A stretch of DNA of 64,000 nt from Gammaproteobacteria bacterium BRH_c0 (GCA_000961645.1 LADM01000024.1:26559-90558), one strand, 5' to 3'; shown: positions 26,981 to 36,856, numbered from the stretch's first letter. The notes: a model not told the origin generated them from the letters alone. A program made the numbers and translations.

Positions 26981-28033
26981 TTAATTATCTTTGTCAGATT
27001 CTTCGCCACCATCCTTCGCCAAGCACGTCAGATGTTGACGTCGAACCAGATTGGCCAAGGCCTGGGTGTAATCGGCCTTGTGCTCTGCCACCAAATGATA
27101 GTTGGTGTCAAAAAACCAGCTCACCGGATACATGAAGTCAAACGGTCGCCCGGCATAGGGCAAGCCCGCCTCGCGCACATAGTCCGGGAAGTTCTGATAA
27201 AAATCTCTCTCCACAGGATCATCATGATATTCCTGGCGTTCAAGCATGGGGGGCGGCACGAACAGCACACAGCCCCCCATGTCGATGATTGATTGATAGT
27301 ATGCCCGCCACAATTGCCAGCCGAAGGCCTCGCGCTTGAAGGAGTTCCCGTAATGTTCGATAGCTGAATTGGCAGCACCAGCGTGGATATCGGGATGCAG
27401 ATCAGACAACGCACTGTTAATTTGATCACCATTGTGATCAAGATTATGTGCACCATACAGACCGGGAACCTCAAAACCCTCGGGAACGCCCAAAAAAGCC
27501 TGGTACAGACGCTTGACTGAAGTCGCCCAAAGCACTCGTGGCCAGAAGGTCCACGGCTCTGACACAATTAAACCCGGATACGAAAGCAAATAGTCCAGAA
27601 AGACCTGATTGATTTCCCAATCAAACGAATACAGTGGATATTCCAGAGGCAGGAGTACCACATCCCCCGGATTGAAGGCCGGTTTGACTCGCTGCACTAT
27701 ATGAATCGGACCAATACCGGCGTTGACTCCCATATTGACCACCGGTCTTCCCAATGCCAATCCCAGCTGTTTTGAATCAAGGCCGAACATGGTAGCGGAA
27801 CCCGCTACCACAACAATTTTTGGTTCAGTGCCCAGCTCCCTGACACGCTGCATTTTTTTCTCATAGGCCTGATCCACCCACACATTGTGGACATGGGGAT
27901 GGCCCAGCAGGATCACGAAAATGGCTACCCATAGCAGTAGCAGTACGCTACCGCCCGCCAGCAGCCCCAGCAGGAACTGCTGCATCGAACCGTTATGACC
28001 AACGGCAATAAGTTCGTCATCCAGCAACGACAT
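26981..28033 (-). CDS. AlgX/AlgJ/DltD-like SGNH-type protein of an O-acetylation pair
   Basis: The protein of about 350 residues has one N-terminal membrane anchor (MQQFLLGLLAGGSVLLLLWV); a start at ATG 27985 would also keep it. The periplasmic part holds VVVAGSATMFGLD (near 78-90), a Gly-Ser motif like the nucleophile loop of SGNH esterases and acetyltransferases. Later come LPLEYPLYSF and FVPPPML segments seen in MBOAT partner proteins. It lies 9 bp downstream of the MBOAT gene on the same strand. In alginate and related systems such pairs pass acetyl groups from the membrane to a polymer in the periplasm; that role is inferred here. The catalytic Asp-His pair cannot be assigned with confidence. 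Confidence 0.7.
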   Translation of the reverse strand: MSLLDDELIAVGHNGSMQQFLLGLLAGGSVLLLLWVAIFVILLGHPHVHNVWVDQAYEKKMQRVRELGTEPKIVVVAGSATMFGLDSKQLGLALGRPVVNMGVNAGIGPIHIVQRVKPAFNPGDVVLLPLEYPLYSFDWEINQVFLDYLLSYPGLIVSEPWTFWPRVLWATSVKRLYQAFLGVPEGFEVPGLYGAHNLDHNGDQINSALSDLHPDIHAGAANSAIEHYGNSFKREAFGWQLWRAYYQSIIDMGGCVLFVPPPMLERQEYHDDPVERDFYQNFPDYVREAGLPYAGRPFDFMYPVSWFFDTNYHLVAEHKADYTQALANLVRRQHLTCLAKDGGEESDKDN

Positions 28034-28042
28034 GAGCGCCCA

Positions 28043-29446
28043 TCAGAAGTTAAAGTACAGGAAGACCCGGTCCGGTCTTTCCGCAATTGTTTTGAAAACC
28101 ATGAGTAACAATGGCGCTGACAGCAAGCCTTTTTGCAAGGGCGTCAAGGAGGACGCCAACACATGGGTGGAAGGGGCCAGCAGGGCGAACAACATCGCCA
28201 GGATTGCCAGCCATCCCACCTGGCCAGATGCATCCAGGCTCATCAGGGCGCCAACAATTTCTGTCGTCGGGAAACCACCTTCCAAGATCGGAAAACGGCC
28301 AAGCCCAGAGAAAATATGAAGCGCATCAGTGAGGTTATCTGCACGAAACGGTATCCAGGCCAGCAACACGGCAATGAGCGTTAATGCCCAGGCCAAGAAC
28401 AGGGGAAGACGAATGGGAGTCACCGCCCGCCACAGGTGGTTGAGGGTCAAGAGACCGCCATGGATGCCTCCCCACAGCAGGAATTGCCAGCCGGCACCGT
28501 GCCACAGGCCTCCAAGAAGCATTGTAATCATCAGGTTGGCATAACGCCTGAGGCGCCCCTTGCGGGATCCGCCCAGTGGAATGTACAGGTAATCCCGCAA
28601 AAATTTCGACAGGGTAATGTGCCAACGGCGCCAGAAGTCGATAATAGAGACCGCTTTGTATGGCGAAAGAAAGTTAAAAGGCAGACGGATACCAAACAGG
28701 AGCGCAAGACCGATCGCCATATCCGCATAACCCGAGAAATCGAAGTAGAGTTGAGCGCCATAACCCGCTGCTGCCGACCACACTTGCCACATATCAAAGT
28801 TTGTAGCGGCTACATTGCCATAGATGAGGTCGACACCGGGTGCCAGGGTGTCAGCTATCAGCACTTTCTTGGCCAAGCCAACAGACAGAAATGTTAACGC
28901 CAACGCTACAGGTATCGGTCTTTTCAGCCAATCGGCAGCAATCTGGGGTACCACCTGGCGAGCGTGGACGATCGGCCCGGCAATAAGCTGAGGAAAGAAA
29001 GATACGAAGAAGGTGTAGCGGATAATCCCTGGAACCGCCGTCTTGTTCTGGCGCAGATCTGCCAGCCAGGCGATTTGTTGAAAAGTGTAGAACGAGATGG
29101 CCAGTGGCAAGGCCACGTTAACCGGCGACTTCAGCTGAAAAATATCGGTTGTGATAAAACCCAGGTACTTGAACACACCCAGCAGCGACAGGTTGAATAT
29201 CACCCCGGAAACCAGCCATACGCGGCTACCAGCCAGAGCTATCCTCGTACCAATCCAATAGTTCACAGCGATGGAGCCTATCAACAATGGGAGATACAAA
29301 GGATACCAAGCTGCGTAGAACCACCATGACGCCGCCACCAGCATCATCAAGGTCGTATTTGCTCCACTCATACTTCTCAGCAACAGGAATAGCAGCCAGA
29401 CAGCTGGCAAGAACCCGATGAGGAAATCCATGGAGCTAAAGAGCAT
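28043..29446 (-). CDS. MBOAT-family membrane O-acyltransferase (AlgI-like)
   Basis: The 467-residue protein has many hydrophobic helices. MBOAT landmarks are present: FRRWHITLSKFLRDYLYIP-type sequence (WHITLSKFLRDYLYIPLGG) and GGLWHGAGWQFLLWGG (near 315-325), whose His is the conserved catalytic residue. An N-terminal LPLLIGSIAVNYWIG segment and FFPQLIAGPIVH are typical of AlgI. It should take an acyl group, usually acetyl, from the cytoplasm and pass it to the partner encoded next on the same strand. The context points to O-acetylation of the exported polysaccharide. Confidence 0.93.
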   Translation of the reverse strand: MLFSSMDFLIGFLPAVWLLFLLLRSMSGANTTLMMLVAASWWFYAAWYPLYLPLLIGSIAVNYWIGTRIALAGSRVWLVSGVIFNLSLLGVFKYLGFITTDIFQLKSPVNVALPLAISFYTFQQIAWLADLRQNKTAVPGIIRYTFFVSFFPQLIAGPIVHARQVVPQIAADWLKRPIPVALALTFLSVGLAKKVLIADTLAPGVDLIYGNVAATNFDMWQVWSAAAGYGAQLYFDFSGYADMAIGLALLFGIRLPFNFLSPYKAVSIIDFWRRWHITLSKFLRDYLYIPLGGSRKGRLRRYANLMITMLLGGLWHGAGWQFLLWGGIHGGLLTLNHLWRAVTPIRLPLFLAWALTLIAVLLAWIPFRADNLTDALHIFSGLGRFPILEGGFPTTEIVGALMSLDASGQVGWLAILAMLFALLAPSTHVLASSLTPLQKGLLSAPLLLMVFKTIAERPDRVFLYFNF

Positions 29447-29789
29447 TAGTTAACAAGCCGATAGGTACCAAAGGGGACAAGAGAGGCCTTAACTCACCTG
29501 TATTGCCTACCACTGGCACTCAGGCAAACATAGCGGGGCATTATGCCACAGGTTGCCACTCTTCAAAGTGCTGCTTTTCCCCACCTTCCCGGACTATTCC
29601 GAATATAATGCACGCCGATCATCTATTGACATGCATGGCAAGCAGCACTTCTGCCTCAGGCCCTTTTAATCGCAAACCAGGGGCACGGGAGAAAAATGTG
29701 ATGATTTGCACAACTCCCGCCAGCTGCGGGGAACTTTATTAGCACATTGCCTCACCAACTTGGCCAGGAATGACTATTCAGAGGAAAGC
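29447..29789. other. Divergent intergenic region between the MBOAT gene and manC
   Basis: The region (343 bp) holds no convincing gene. Promoters for both directions should lie here. A perfect TATAAT at 29604-29609 has no acceptable -35 partner, and TTGACA at 29626-29631 has no good -10 at 16-18 nt, so neither is called. The sequence is less GC-rich than manC. Confidence 0.35.
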
Positions 29790-31220
29790 ATGATTCCAGT
29801 AATTCTCTCCGGCGGCAGCGGCTCGCGGCTTTGGCCCCAATCGCGCCAGGCCTACCCCAAGCAATTTCTGTCCCTGACGTCGCACAACACGCTGATTCAG
29901 GAAACCGTGCAGCGGCTGGCTGGCCTGGATGTTTTTGCGCCCCTGGTGATCTGCAACGAAGATCACCGCTTTGTCGTGGCCGAGCAGCTGCACCAGCTTG
30001 GCGTCAGACCGGACAGTATTCTGCTCGAACCCCATGGCCGCAACACGGCTCCTGCAGTCGCGCTGGCGGCGCTCCATGCCCTGGCTCACCACGATGATCC
30101 GCTGATGTTGGTGCTGCCCGCTGACCATGTGATCCGCGATACGGCTGCCTTCCATGCCGGGGTAAGACTCGCCGCTGAAGCGGCCTCGCAGGGCGCTCTG
30201 GTAACCTTTGGCATCGTCGCTGACAAACCCGAAACCGGTTACGGCTATATCCGTCGCGGCGTTGAAAACCCCGCTCTGAAAAACACATTCTCCGTTGCCC
30301 GCTTTGTGGAAAAACCCGATGCGCAGCGCGCTGCGGATTTTGTCGCCAGTGGCGAGTACTACTGGAACAGCGGCATGTTCATGTTCCGCGCCTCGCGCTA
30401 TATCGAGGAGCTGGAGCGCTTTGCCCCGGACATCCTGACCTGTTGCAGGGACTCCCTGGCCAGGGCGCAGGAAGAACGCGATTTTGTCTGGGTTGACCGC
30501 GATGCCTTTGCCGACTGCCGCAGCGACTCGGTGGATTACGCGGTGATGGAAAAAACCGACCATGCAGTGGTCATTCCCCTCGATGCGGGCTGGAGCGATG
30601 TGGGTTCGTGGCAATCCCTGTGGGAAGTGCTCGACAAGGACGCCAACGGCAATGTCGCGAGCGGCGAGGTGCTGAGCATCGACAGCAACAACTGCCTGGT
30701 GTCGGCAGAGAAGTCCCTGATTGCCACCCTCGGGGTGGATGACCTGGTGATAGTGGAGTCCGACGACGCGATTCTTGTCACTCGCCGCGACCGCTCCCAG
30801 GATGTGAAGGCAGTGGTTGCCGGACTGGAGAAGCAGGGTTCGGTCCGCCACCAGGTGCATCGCAAGGTCTTCCGCCCCTGGGGCCACTACGACGCCATCG
30901 ATGGTGGTGAGCGCTTCCAGGTCAAGCGCATCATGGTCAAGCCGGGTGAAAAGCTCTCCCTGCAAAAGCACCACCACCGCGCCGAGCACTGGGTAGTGGT
31001 CAGCGGTACAGCGCTGGTGACCTGTGGTGACAAGCAACTGCTGCTGGCGGAAAACCAGTCCACCTATATCCCTCTCGGGGTGGTGCATCGCCTGGAAAAC
31101 CCCGGCAAGGTGGAGCTGCACATCATCGAGGTGCAGAGCGGCGCCTATCTCGGGGAGGACGATATCGTCCGCTACGAGGACAGCTATGGCCGCCACCGGG
31201 ACACAGTCAAGGATGTCTGA
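29790..31220 (+). CDS. manC: Bifunctional mannose-1-phosphate guanylyltransferase / mannose-6-phosphate isomerase
   Basis: The protein is 476 residues from ATG 29790, which has GAGGAAA just upstream; the frame extends to 29706 without one. The N-terminal nucleotidyltransferase has LSGGSGSRLWPQSRQAYPKQ and FVEKPD. The C-terminal cupin isomerase domain has FRPWGHYDAID, then VKPGEKLSLQKHHHRAEHW. It makes mannose-6-phosphate and GDP-mannose, the substrate of Gmd in the same region. The next gene overlaps its end by 8 bp. It corresponds to WbpW/AlgA of Pseudomonas. Confidence 0.96.
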   Translation: MIPVILSGGSGSRLWPQSRQAYPKQFLSLTSHNTLIQETVQRLAGLDVFAPLVICNEDHRFVVAEQLHQLGVRPDSILLEPHGRNTAPAVALAALHALAHHDDPLMLVLPADHVIRDTAAFHAGVRLAAEAASQGALVTFGIVADKPETGYGYIRRGVENPALKNTFSVARFVEKPDAQRAADFVASGEYYWNSGMFMFRASRYIEELERFAPDILTCCRDSLARAQEERDFVWVDRDAFADCRSDSVDYAVMEKTDHAVVIPLDAGWSDVGSWQSLWEVLDKDANGNVASGEVLSIDSNNCLVSAEKSLIATLGVDDLVIVESDDAILVTRRDRSQDVKAVVAGLEKQGSVRHQVHRKVFRPWGHYDAIDGGERFQVKRIMVKPGEKLSLQKHHHRAEHWVVVSGTALVTCGDKQLLLAENQSTYIPLGVVHRLENPGKVELHIIEVQSGAYLGEDDIVRYEDSYGRHRDTVKDV

Positions 31221-32364
31221 CCCGCAACTGAACCGGCCAATACGGGTTCTCCACGTTTATCGTACCTACTTTCCCGACACCCAGGGCGGAGGCGAGGAGC
31301 TGATCCGGCAGATTTGCCTGAGCACCGGGCAGCAGGGCGTGGAAAACCGTGTTTTTACCCTCAGTCGCAACAGTGCTGAACCCCGGCTGGAACTACCGGA
31401 AGCGACCGTATACCGGGCGCCCTGTCATGGGGAGATCGCCTCCTGTAGCCTGTCATTGAGCGCGCGCAGCCCTTTCCGCGAGCAGGTACGCTGGGCGGAT
31501 ATCATCCATTACTATTTTCCCTGGCCCTTTGCCGACCTGCTGCATCTATCCTGTCCCGAAACCCGGGACAAACCGGCCATAGTGAGCCATCTCTCCGATG
31601 TGGTGAGGCAGAAGAAACTGTATTTTTTCTACCGCCCACTGATGTCGCGCTTTATGCAGAGGGTGGACAGAATTGTCGCCACCTCCCCCAATTACGCTGC
31701 CAGCAGTCCCTTCCTCCAGCAATACATCGACAAGGTGTCGGTGATTCCCATCGGCATTGACGAGGGCGGGTATCCCGCTGCCAGCGAGGAGGATCGCCAG
31801 GCGATGACTCACCGTTACGGCGACAATTTCTTGCTGTTTGTTGGCGTTTTGCGCTACTACAAAGGGCTGCATATCCTGCTCGAAGCAGCCCGTAAAGTGG
31901 ATACGCCCATTGTGATTGCTGGCACAGGCCCCATGGAGGACAGACTCCAAAGATTTGCCAAACAACACAATCTGACCCATGTTCACTTTCCGGGACAGAT
32001 CACCGACCGCGAGAAGTCTGCCCTGCTGTCCACCTGTCGTGCCTTGGTATTCCCCTCCCATTTACCCTCCGAATCCTTCGGTGTTACCCTGCTGGAAGCC
32101 TCCCTGCACGGCAAACCCATGATCACCTGTGAAATCGGCACCGGCACCACCTATGTCAACCGACACGGCGAAACCGGCCTGGTGGTTGCAGCGGATGAGC
32201 CCAAGCCGCTGGCTGCGGCGATGCAACAACTGAGCACTGACAAGGCGCTGGCAGAGCGCCTCGGCGCTGGTGCCCGGCAACGCTACGAAACCGTCTTTAC
32301 CGGAGAGCGAATGGGACAGCAGTACGCGGCACTTTACCGACAGTTGCTGGAGCCTCAGGGGTGA
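31213..32364 (+). CDS. GT4-family glycosyltransferase
   Basis: The protein is 383 residues from ATG 31213, overlapping the manC stop (ATGTCTGA). The N-terminal VLHVYRTYFPDTQGGGEEL is the glycine-rich acceptor-side loop of GT4 enzymes. The C-terminal donor domain has FVGVLRYYKGLHILLEAA, then FPSHLPSESFGVTLLEA with the E-x7-E pattern, and GTGTTYVN. No membrane helices are seen. Placed between manC and the initiating transferase, it likely adds an early mannose or rhamnose of the glycan, comparable to WbpZ/WbpY; the exact linkage is unknown. Confidence 0.9.
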   Translation: MSDPQLNRPIRVLHVYRTYFPDTQGGGEELIRQICLSTGQQGVENRVFTLSRNSAEPRLELPEATVYRAPCHGEIASCSLSLSARSPFREQVRWADIIHYYFPWPFADLLHLSCPETRDKPAIVSHLSDVVRQKKLYFFYRPLMSRFMQRVDRIVATSPNYAASSPFLQQYIDKVSVIPIGIDEGGYPAASEEDRQAMTHRYGDNFLLFVGVLRYYKGLHILLEAARKVDTPIVIAGTGPMEDRLQRFAKQHNLTHVHFPGQITDREKSALLSTCRALVFPSHLPSESFGVTLLEASLHGKPMITCEIGTGTTYVNRHGETGLVVAADEPKPLAAAMQQLSTDKALAERLGAGARQRYETVFTGERMGQQYAALYRQLLEPQG

Positions 32365-33446
32365 CAGCGGACCTGTCGGTGTACGCAGCCGGGGGCCTGG
32401 TGGCAAGCGTCTTTGCCAGCGCCTGGTTGCTCACTGCGATAACCCTGAGACTGGCATTGGCCCGCCAGGTGTTCGATATACCCAATCACCGCAGCTCCCA
32501 CCTGGTCCCCACCCCCAAGGGCGGTGGTGTGGCTATTGTTGTGGCTGCCAGTGCTGCCATCTGCTGGCTCGCGGCCAGCGCTGGGCATACCCTGTTCTTC
32601 GCTCTGACCATCATGGTCACTGGTGGCATCTCTATCGCCGCTATCGGCCTTGCCGATGATCTGAAACCCCAGTCAGCCAGACTGCGCTTCAGCATCCAGC
32701 TGCTGGCCGCACTGGTGTTTTTGGTCTGCCTGAAGCTCCCTGCCGGTCTGTCCGTGGCCGGACTACCCTTATCAGGGTTAATGCTGTTGCCCCTCGCCCT
32801 GGGCTGGATGCTGTGGATGACCAATCTCTACAATTTTATGGATGGCATCGACGGGCTGGCGGGGATACATAGCATCGCCGCAGGGGCCGGCATTGCTCTT
32901 GTTCTCGCTGCAAACCAGGCTCCGCCGGCATTGTGGCTGGCGCCACTGGTGATCGCTGCGGCCAGTGGCGGCTTTATCCTGTTGAACTTCCCGCCCGCCA
33001 AAATCTTTATGGGCGACACCGGTAGTGCCTGGCTGGGCTATATCTTTGCCGCACTGGCAGTGTTGAGCGGCATCCACGATCCGACGCTGTTCTGGGTCTG
33101 GATCATTATCCTCGCGGTTTTTGTTGCCGATGCCAGCGTCACCCTGCTGTCCCGCTTACTGCGCGGCCAGCGGATTTACCAGGCGCACCGCAGCCATGTC
33201 TATCAGCGGGTCACGCAGCGGCTGATATCTGACTACCAGGGCAAGGGCTTGGATGCTGGTGCAGCGCGGACCAGGGCGCATCGACTCTACTGCCAGCTCT
33301 GTCTGGCAGTGATGGCACTGTGGTTAATGCCCATTGCCTGGCTGGCAGCCGCCGATGCTATCCCGGGGTTTTTGGCTGTGCTCGTTGCCTACGGACCGCT
33401 GATTGCTGTGGTCTTGTGGTTCAAGGCTGGTCAACAAGAAAGCTGA
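32361..33446 (+). CDS. WecA/WbpL-like undecaprenyl-phosphate sugar-1-phosphate transferase
   Basis: The 361-residue membrane protein of the MraY/WecA family has a GTG start at 32361 overlapping the previous stop (GTGA). About ten hydrophobic helices are present. Family motifs are visible: GLADDLKPQ (the Asp-Asp loop), NLYNFMDGIDGLAG, KIFMGDTGSAWLGY, and the cytoplasmic HRSHVYQR segment. It joins a HexNAc-1-phosphate type sugar to undecaprenyl phosphate, starting the chain that later enzymes extend. This is the role of WbpL in Pseudomonas A-band and B-band synthesis. The precise sugar is not predictable. Confidence 0.92.
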   Translation: MTADLSVYAAGGLVASVFASAWLLTAITLRLALARQVFDIPNHRSSHLVPTPKGGGVAIVVAASAAICWLAASAGHTLFFALTIMVTGGISIAAIGLADDLKPQSARLRFSIQLLAALVFLVCLKLPAGLSVAGLPLSGLMLLPLALGWMLWMTNLYNFMDGIDGLAGIHSIAAGAGIALVLAANQAPPALWLAPLVIAAASGGFILLNFPPAKIFMGDTGSAWLGYIFAALAVLSGIHDPTLFWVWIIILAVFVADASVTLLSRLLRGQRIYQAHRSHVYQRVTQRLISDYQGKGLDAGAARTRAHRLYCQLCLAVMALWLMPIAWLAAADAIPGFLAVLVAYGPLIAVVLWFKAGQQES

Positions 33447-33456
33447 TATCTATTGA

Positions 33457-33479
33457 GCAGCATTCCTGCACAATGCTGC
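33457..33479. terminator. Hairpin between convergent genes, possible terminator
   Basis: GCAGCATT (33457-33464) and AATGCTGC (33472-33479) form a perfect 8-bp stem with a 7-nt loop in the 47-bp gap between the WbpL-like gene and orn. Neither side has a T-run, so it would be a weak or protein-assisted terminator. Confidence 0.4.
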
Positions 33480-33493
33480 CTCCCAGGCTTGGT

Positions 33494-34048
33494 TCAAGGC
33501 AGATCAAAGAGATGGGTCCGGTAGTGGGCCAGCTCGGCAATCGAGTCATGGATGTCGTCGAGCGCCAGATGGCTGCCACGCTTGCTGAACCCCTTCAGAC
33601 TGTCCGGTTTCCAGCGCCGGGCGATTTCCTTGACACTGCTGACATCGAGATTGCGGTAGTGGAAAAACTGCTCCAGCTGCGGCATCAGACGGGCGAGAAA
33701 GCGCCTGTCCTGGCAGATTGAATTGCCCGACATGGGTGAGCAGCCGGGTTCAACCCAGGCACTTAAAAACGCAATGGTGGCCTGTTCTGCTTCACCAGCA
33801 CTCACCTGGCTGCTGCGCACCCGATCGGCCAGACCTGACTGACCGTGCTGGCGGGTGTTCCACTCATCCATCCCGGCCAGTACTGACTCGGGCTGGTGAA
33901 TGGCGAATACCGGGCCTTCAGCCAGGACATTGAGATCCTTGTCCGTGACTACCGTGGCAATTTCAATAATCACATCGCTGTCGGGGTTGAGCCCGGTCAT
34001 CTCCAGATCGATCCATACCAGGTTCATCTTGTCTTTGCCCTTGTCCAT
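33494..34048 (-). CDS. orn: Oligoribonuclease
   Basis: The protein is 184 residues from ATG 34048, which has AGGAG 6 nt upstream; the longer frame to 34141 would exceed the family length of about 180. The DEDDh exonuclease residues are visible in [10 protein letters not shown], the Asp of [11 protein letters not shown], and [11 protein letters not shown]. It degrades 2-5 nt RNA and linear pGpG, so it finishes cyclic-di-GMP breakdown, and it is usually essential. It is transcribed divergently from rsgA, as in Pseudomonas and E. coli. Confidence 0.97.
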   Translation of the reverse strand: MDKGKDKMNLVWIDLEMTGLNPDSDVIIEIATVVTDKDLNVLAEGPVFAIHQPESVLAGMDEWNTRQHGQSGLADRVRSSQVSAGEAEQATIAFLSAWVEPGCSPMSGNSICQDRRFLARLMPQLEQFFHYRNLDVSSVKEIARRWKPDSLKGFSKRGSHLALDDIHDSIAELAHYRTHLFDLP

Positions 34049-34134
34049 CCACTGCTCCTGATCCGCTGTTATGTCACTGGCAGCCATTATGCTATATCCT
34101 TGCCCGTCGATCAGTACTGACCCTTCGAGGGCCG

Positions 34135-35130
34135 ATGGCAAATCGTCGTCTTACCATTCAGCAAAAGCGTCGCATCCAGCATAAACAGCATCAAACCACG
34201 CTGCCGGGCGCTGCCGCCGTCGCAGAGGGCAACCTGGGTGCTGAACAGGAAGGCATCGTCATCACCCGCTTCGGTAAACAGGCGGATGTGCTGCCACCGG
34301 ACTTCCTCCCCGGAGACAAACCCTTTCGCTGCCATATCCGCGCCACCATCAACGAGCTGGTCACTGGCGACGCCGTTATCTGGCGTACCGGCAAGCCCAC
34401 AGGGGTGGTGGAAGCCACCCGCCCGCGCAACAGTGTTATTTCCCGTCCCGACAGCCGTGGCAGGCTGCGCCCGGTAGCAGCCAATGTGGATCGCATCGCC
34501 ATTGTGCTTGCGCCTCAACCCGAGCCCCACCCCAACCTGATAGACCGCTACCTGGTCGCTGCAGAGGATCAGGACATACGGCCTTTGTTGTTGCTCAACA
34601 AGGTGGACCTGCTGAAGGCAAATGACCCCATTGATGCCCTGCTGGCCACCTACGGCCTGCTGGGCTACGACATCCTGCGGGTTTCCGCTGTCAGCGGGGT
34701 TGGGTTGGATGAACTGTTGGCGTATTTTTCCCGCCACACCTCGGTGCTGGTAGGTCAATCCGGTGTGGGCAAGTCGTCCTTGATCAACTTGCTCCATCCG
34801 CCTGCGGCTGCTCAGGTGGGTGAATTGTCGACAGTCAAGGCCAAGGGACGCCATACCACCACCTCGGCAACCCTGTACCGCCTGCCCGGCGGCGGCAATC
34901 TGGTCGACTCACCCGGTATTCGCGAGTTCGGCCTGGGCTACCTCGACAACAGAGCCGTGGCCGAAGGGTTTATCGAGTTTCGGCCCTTCCTGGGGGGCTG
35001 CCGTTTTCGCGACTGCATCCACCTCAAGGAACCGGGCTGCGCGATTCTCGACGCCGTGAGCCGCAACGTCATCACGACACAGCGACACCTCAGCTACCAG
35101 CAAATCATTCGCGATCTGGCCCAGGGCTAA
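34135..35130 (+). CDS. rsgA: Small ribosomal subunit biogenesis GTPase RsgA
   Basis: The 331-residue protein has a basic N-terminus and OB-fold (about 1-110). A circularly permuted GTPase domain follows, with motifs in the order G4 LLNKVDLL, G1 [12 protein letters not shown] and G3 [10 protein letters not shown], then a zinc knuckle ([16 protein letters not shown]). It checks the decoding centre of the 30S subunit late in assembly. Length and motifs are normal. The neighbouring divergent orn gene is a conserved context. Confidence 0.97.
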   Translation: MANRRLTIQQKRRIQHKQHQTTLPGAAAVAEGNLGAEQEGIVITRFGKQADVLPPDFLPGDKPFRCHIRATINELVTGDAVIWRTGKPTGVVEATRPRNSVISRPDSRGRLRPVAANVDRIAIVLAPQPEPHPNLIDRYLVAAEDQDIRPLLLLNKVDLLKANDPIDALLATYGLLGYDILRVSAVSGVGLDELLAYFSRHTSVLVGQSGVGKSSLINLLHPPAAAQVGELSTVKAKGRHTTTSATLYRLPGGGNLVDSPGIREFGLGYLDNRAVAEGFIEFRPFLGGCRFRDCIHLKEPGCAILDAVSRNVITTQRHLSYQQIIRDLAQG

Positions 35131-35180
35131 AACCGCAAGCAATGCTGGGTTAAGATTGCCGATCTGACCAGGGGATTAAG

Positions 35181-35999
35181 ATGAAAACAGCGCTACCACG
35201 CCTTATTGAACCACAAGAGCTTCAGCAACTGCTTGGCTCTGACCTGCTGATTATCGACCTGTGCAGTGACCAGCAATACCACAACGGCCACATTCCCGGG
35301 GCCGTTCATGTCTCGCCCGCACAACTGATGGATGGTCGCACCCCAGCGCCGGGCAAACTGCCCGATGTTGAACGGCTGAATGCCCTGTTCAGCCATCTGG
35401 GGCTGGCACCTGACAGCCGGGTGGTGGTGTATGACGATGAGGGCGGTGGCTGGGCTGGCCGCATGGCCTGGACACTGGATGTCATAGGCCATGATCGCTG
35501 GTCCTACCTCAATGGCGGGCTGGTGGCCTGGAGCCGTGAGGGGTTTCCGCTCGAAACCGAGGCAGTCAACCCCAGATCAGCCCCTGTCGAGGTCACTATC
35601 CACCCACAATTTATTGCCGAGCTGGAAGAGATCAGTGCCAATCTTGATGACGCCCATTACCTTGTCTGGGATGCCCGCAGCCGGGAAGAATATGAGGGCA
35701 CCCGGGTAGTCGCCAACCGTGGCGGTCATATTCCCGGCGCCATCCACTGCGAATGGACCTCCCTGATGGACCCGGCACGCAACTACCGTATTCGCAGCGA
35801 TGCAAAAGAATACCTGGCAGGGCTGGGACTAACCCCCGACAACACCATCGCCACCCACTGCCAAAGTCACCACCGCTCGGGGTTCACTTACCTGGTGGCT
35901 CGCATCCTTGGCTACACCGCCATCAAGGGTTATCACGGTTCCTGGGGGGAGTGGGGCAACCGTACCGACACCCCGGTCGAAACGGGAGCAAGGCAATGA
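35181..35999 (+). CDS. rhdA: Thiosulfate sulfurtransferase, RhdA-type rhodanese
   Basis: The 272-residue protein has two rhodanese domains. The first (about 10-130) lacks the catalytic Cys (VVVYDDEGGGWAGRMAW). The second (about 150-270) has the active loop HCQSHHRSG. That loop closely matches the HCQTHHR loop of Azotobacter RhdA and differs from the CRKGVT and CGSGVT loops of classical TST and MST enzymes. It moves sulfane sulfur from thiosulfate to acceptors such as cyanide. Its stop overlaps the start of psd (ATGA), the same pairing seen in pseudomonads. Confidence 0.92.
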   Translation: MKTALPRLIEPQELQQLLGSDLLIIDLCSDQQYHNGHIPGAVHVSPAQLMDGRTPAPGKLPDVERLNALFSHLGLAPDSRVVVYDDEGGGWAGRMAWTLDVIGHDRWSYLNGGLVAWSREGFPLETEAVNPRSAPVEVTIHPQFIAELEEISANLDDAHYLVWDARSREEYEGTRVVANRGGHIPGAIHCEWTSLMDPARNYRIRSDAKEYLAGLGLTPDNTIATHCQSHHRSGFTYLVARILGYTAIKGYHGSWGEWGNRTDTPVETGARQ

Positions 36000-36856
36000 G
36001 TGCGGCTGATACCAAGGATCATAAGGGGGAGCTTTTTGCCGCCCTGCAGCGGATTCTGCCCCAGCACAGCCTGTCGCGGTTGCTGGGAAAACTGGCCAGT
36101 AGCGAGAACACTCGCTTCAAGAATTTTCTGATCCGCAAAGCGATTGCTCGCTACAACATTGATTTGTCCGAAGCCATTTCGAGCAATATCGATGATTATG
36201 CCTCGTTCAACCACTTTTTTACCCGCCACCTGCGACCGGCTGCGCGCCCCATAGACAGCGGGGAAAACTCCCTGGTCGCTCCTGCGGATGGCACCATCAG
36301 CCAGCTGGGGAAGGTTGAGCAAGGCCGCATATTCCAGGCCAAGGGCCATGATTTTTCAACCCAAACCCTGCTGGGATTGTCGCAAGAGCAAACAGACCGC
36401 TTTGAGAACGGCTCATTTGCAACTGTCTATCTGTCACCCCGGGATTACCACCGGGTGCATATGCCCTACCCCGGTACACTGCTGGAAACCCTTTACATAC
36501 CGGGCCAGTTATTTTCCGTCAACGACATCACAGCAAGGCATATTCCCGGGCTTTTCGCCCGCAATGAGCGCCTGGTTTGCCTGTTCGATACCGACAGGGG
36601 ACTCATGGCAGTAGTTCTGGTCGGCGCGATTTTCGTTGCCGGTATTGGCACTGTCTGGCAGGAGCATTACACACCGGGGCGAATACAGCACGAGCGCTTT
36701 GCGAATCCGCGGTTTTTTCAACGGGGAGAGGAACTGGGGCTGTTCCGTTTTGGCTCAACCGCAGTCGTGGTTGCGGAGAATCCAGCAAAGTTCTCCCAGG
36801 CCTTCGGCCATGGAACAACAGTGCGGATGGGGGAAAAATTGGGGGAATTGTTGTAA
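35996..36856 (+). CDS. psd: Phosphatidylserine decarboxylase proenzyme
   Basis: The protein is 286 residues from ATG 35996, which overlaps the rhdA stop and has GGAG upstream; the frame opens far upstream inside rhdA but that part is spurious. Motifs include SFNHFFTRHLRPAARPI, the Asp of APADGTISQLG, the His of YHRVHMPYPG, and the self-cleavage site FGST near the C-terminus (usually LGST). Cleavage before the Ser gives the pyruvoyl enzyme. It makes phosphatidylethanolamine at the inner membrane. The Phe for Leu change next to the cleavage site should be tolerated. Confidence 0.97.
   Translation: MSAADTKDHKGELFAALQRILPQHSLSRLLGKLASSENTRFKNFLIRKAIARYNIDLSEAISSNIDDYASFNHFFTRHLRPAARPIDSGENSLVAPADGTISQLGKVEQGRIFQAKGHDFSTQTLLGLSQEQTDRFENGSFATVYLSPRDYHRVHMPYPGTLLETLYIPGQLFSVNDITARHIPGLFARNERLVCLFDTDRGLMAVVLVGAIFVAGIGTVWQEHYTPGRIQHERFANPRFFQRGEELGLFRFGSTAVVVAENPAKFSQAFGHGTTVRMGEKLGELL

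Noticed and set aside
29604..29609. TATAAT as a manC promoter
   Set aside because: No acceptable -35 element at 16-18 nt spacing.
29778..31196. Open frame of 472 codons antisense to manC
   Set aside because: Shadow of the GC-rich manC codon pattern; manC motifs are complete.
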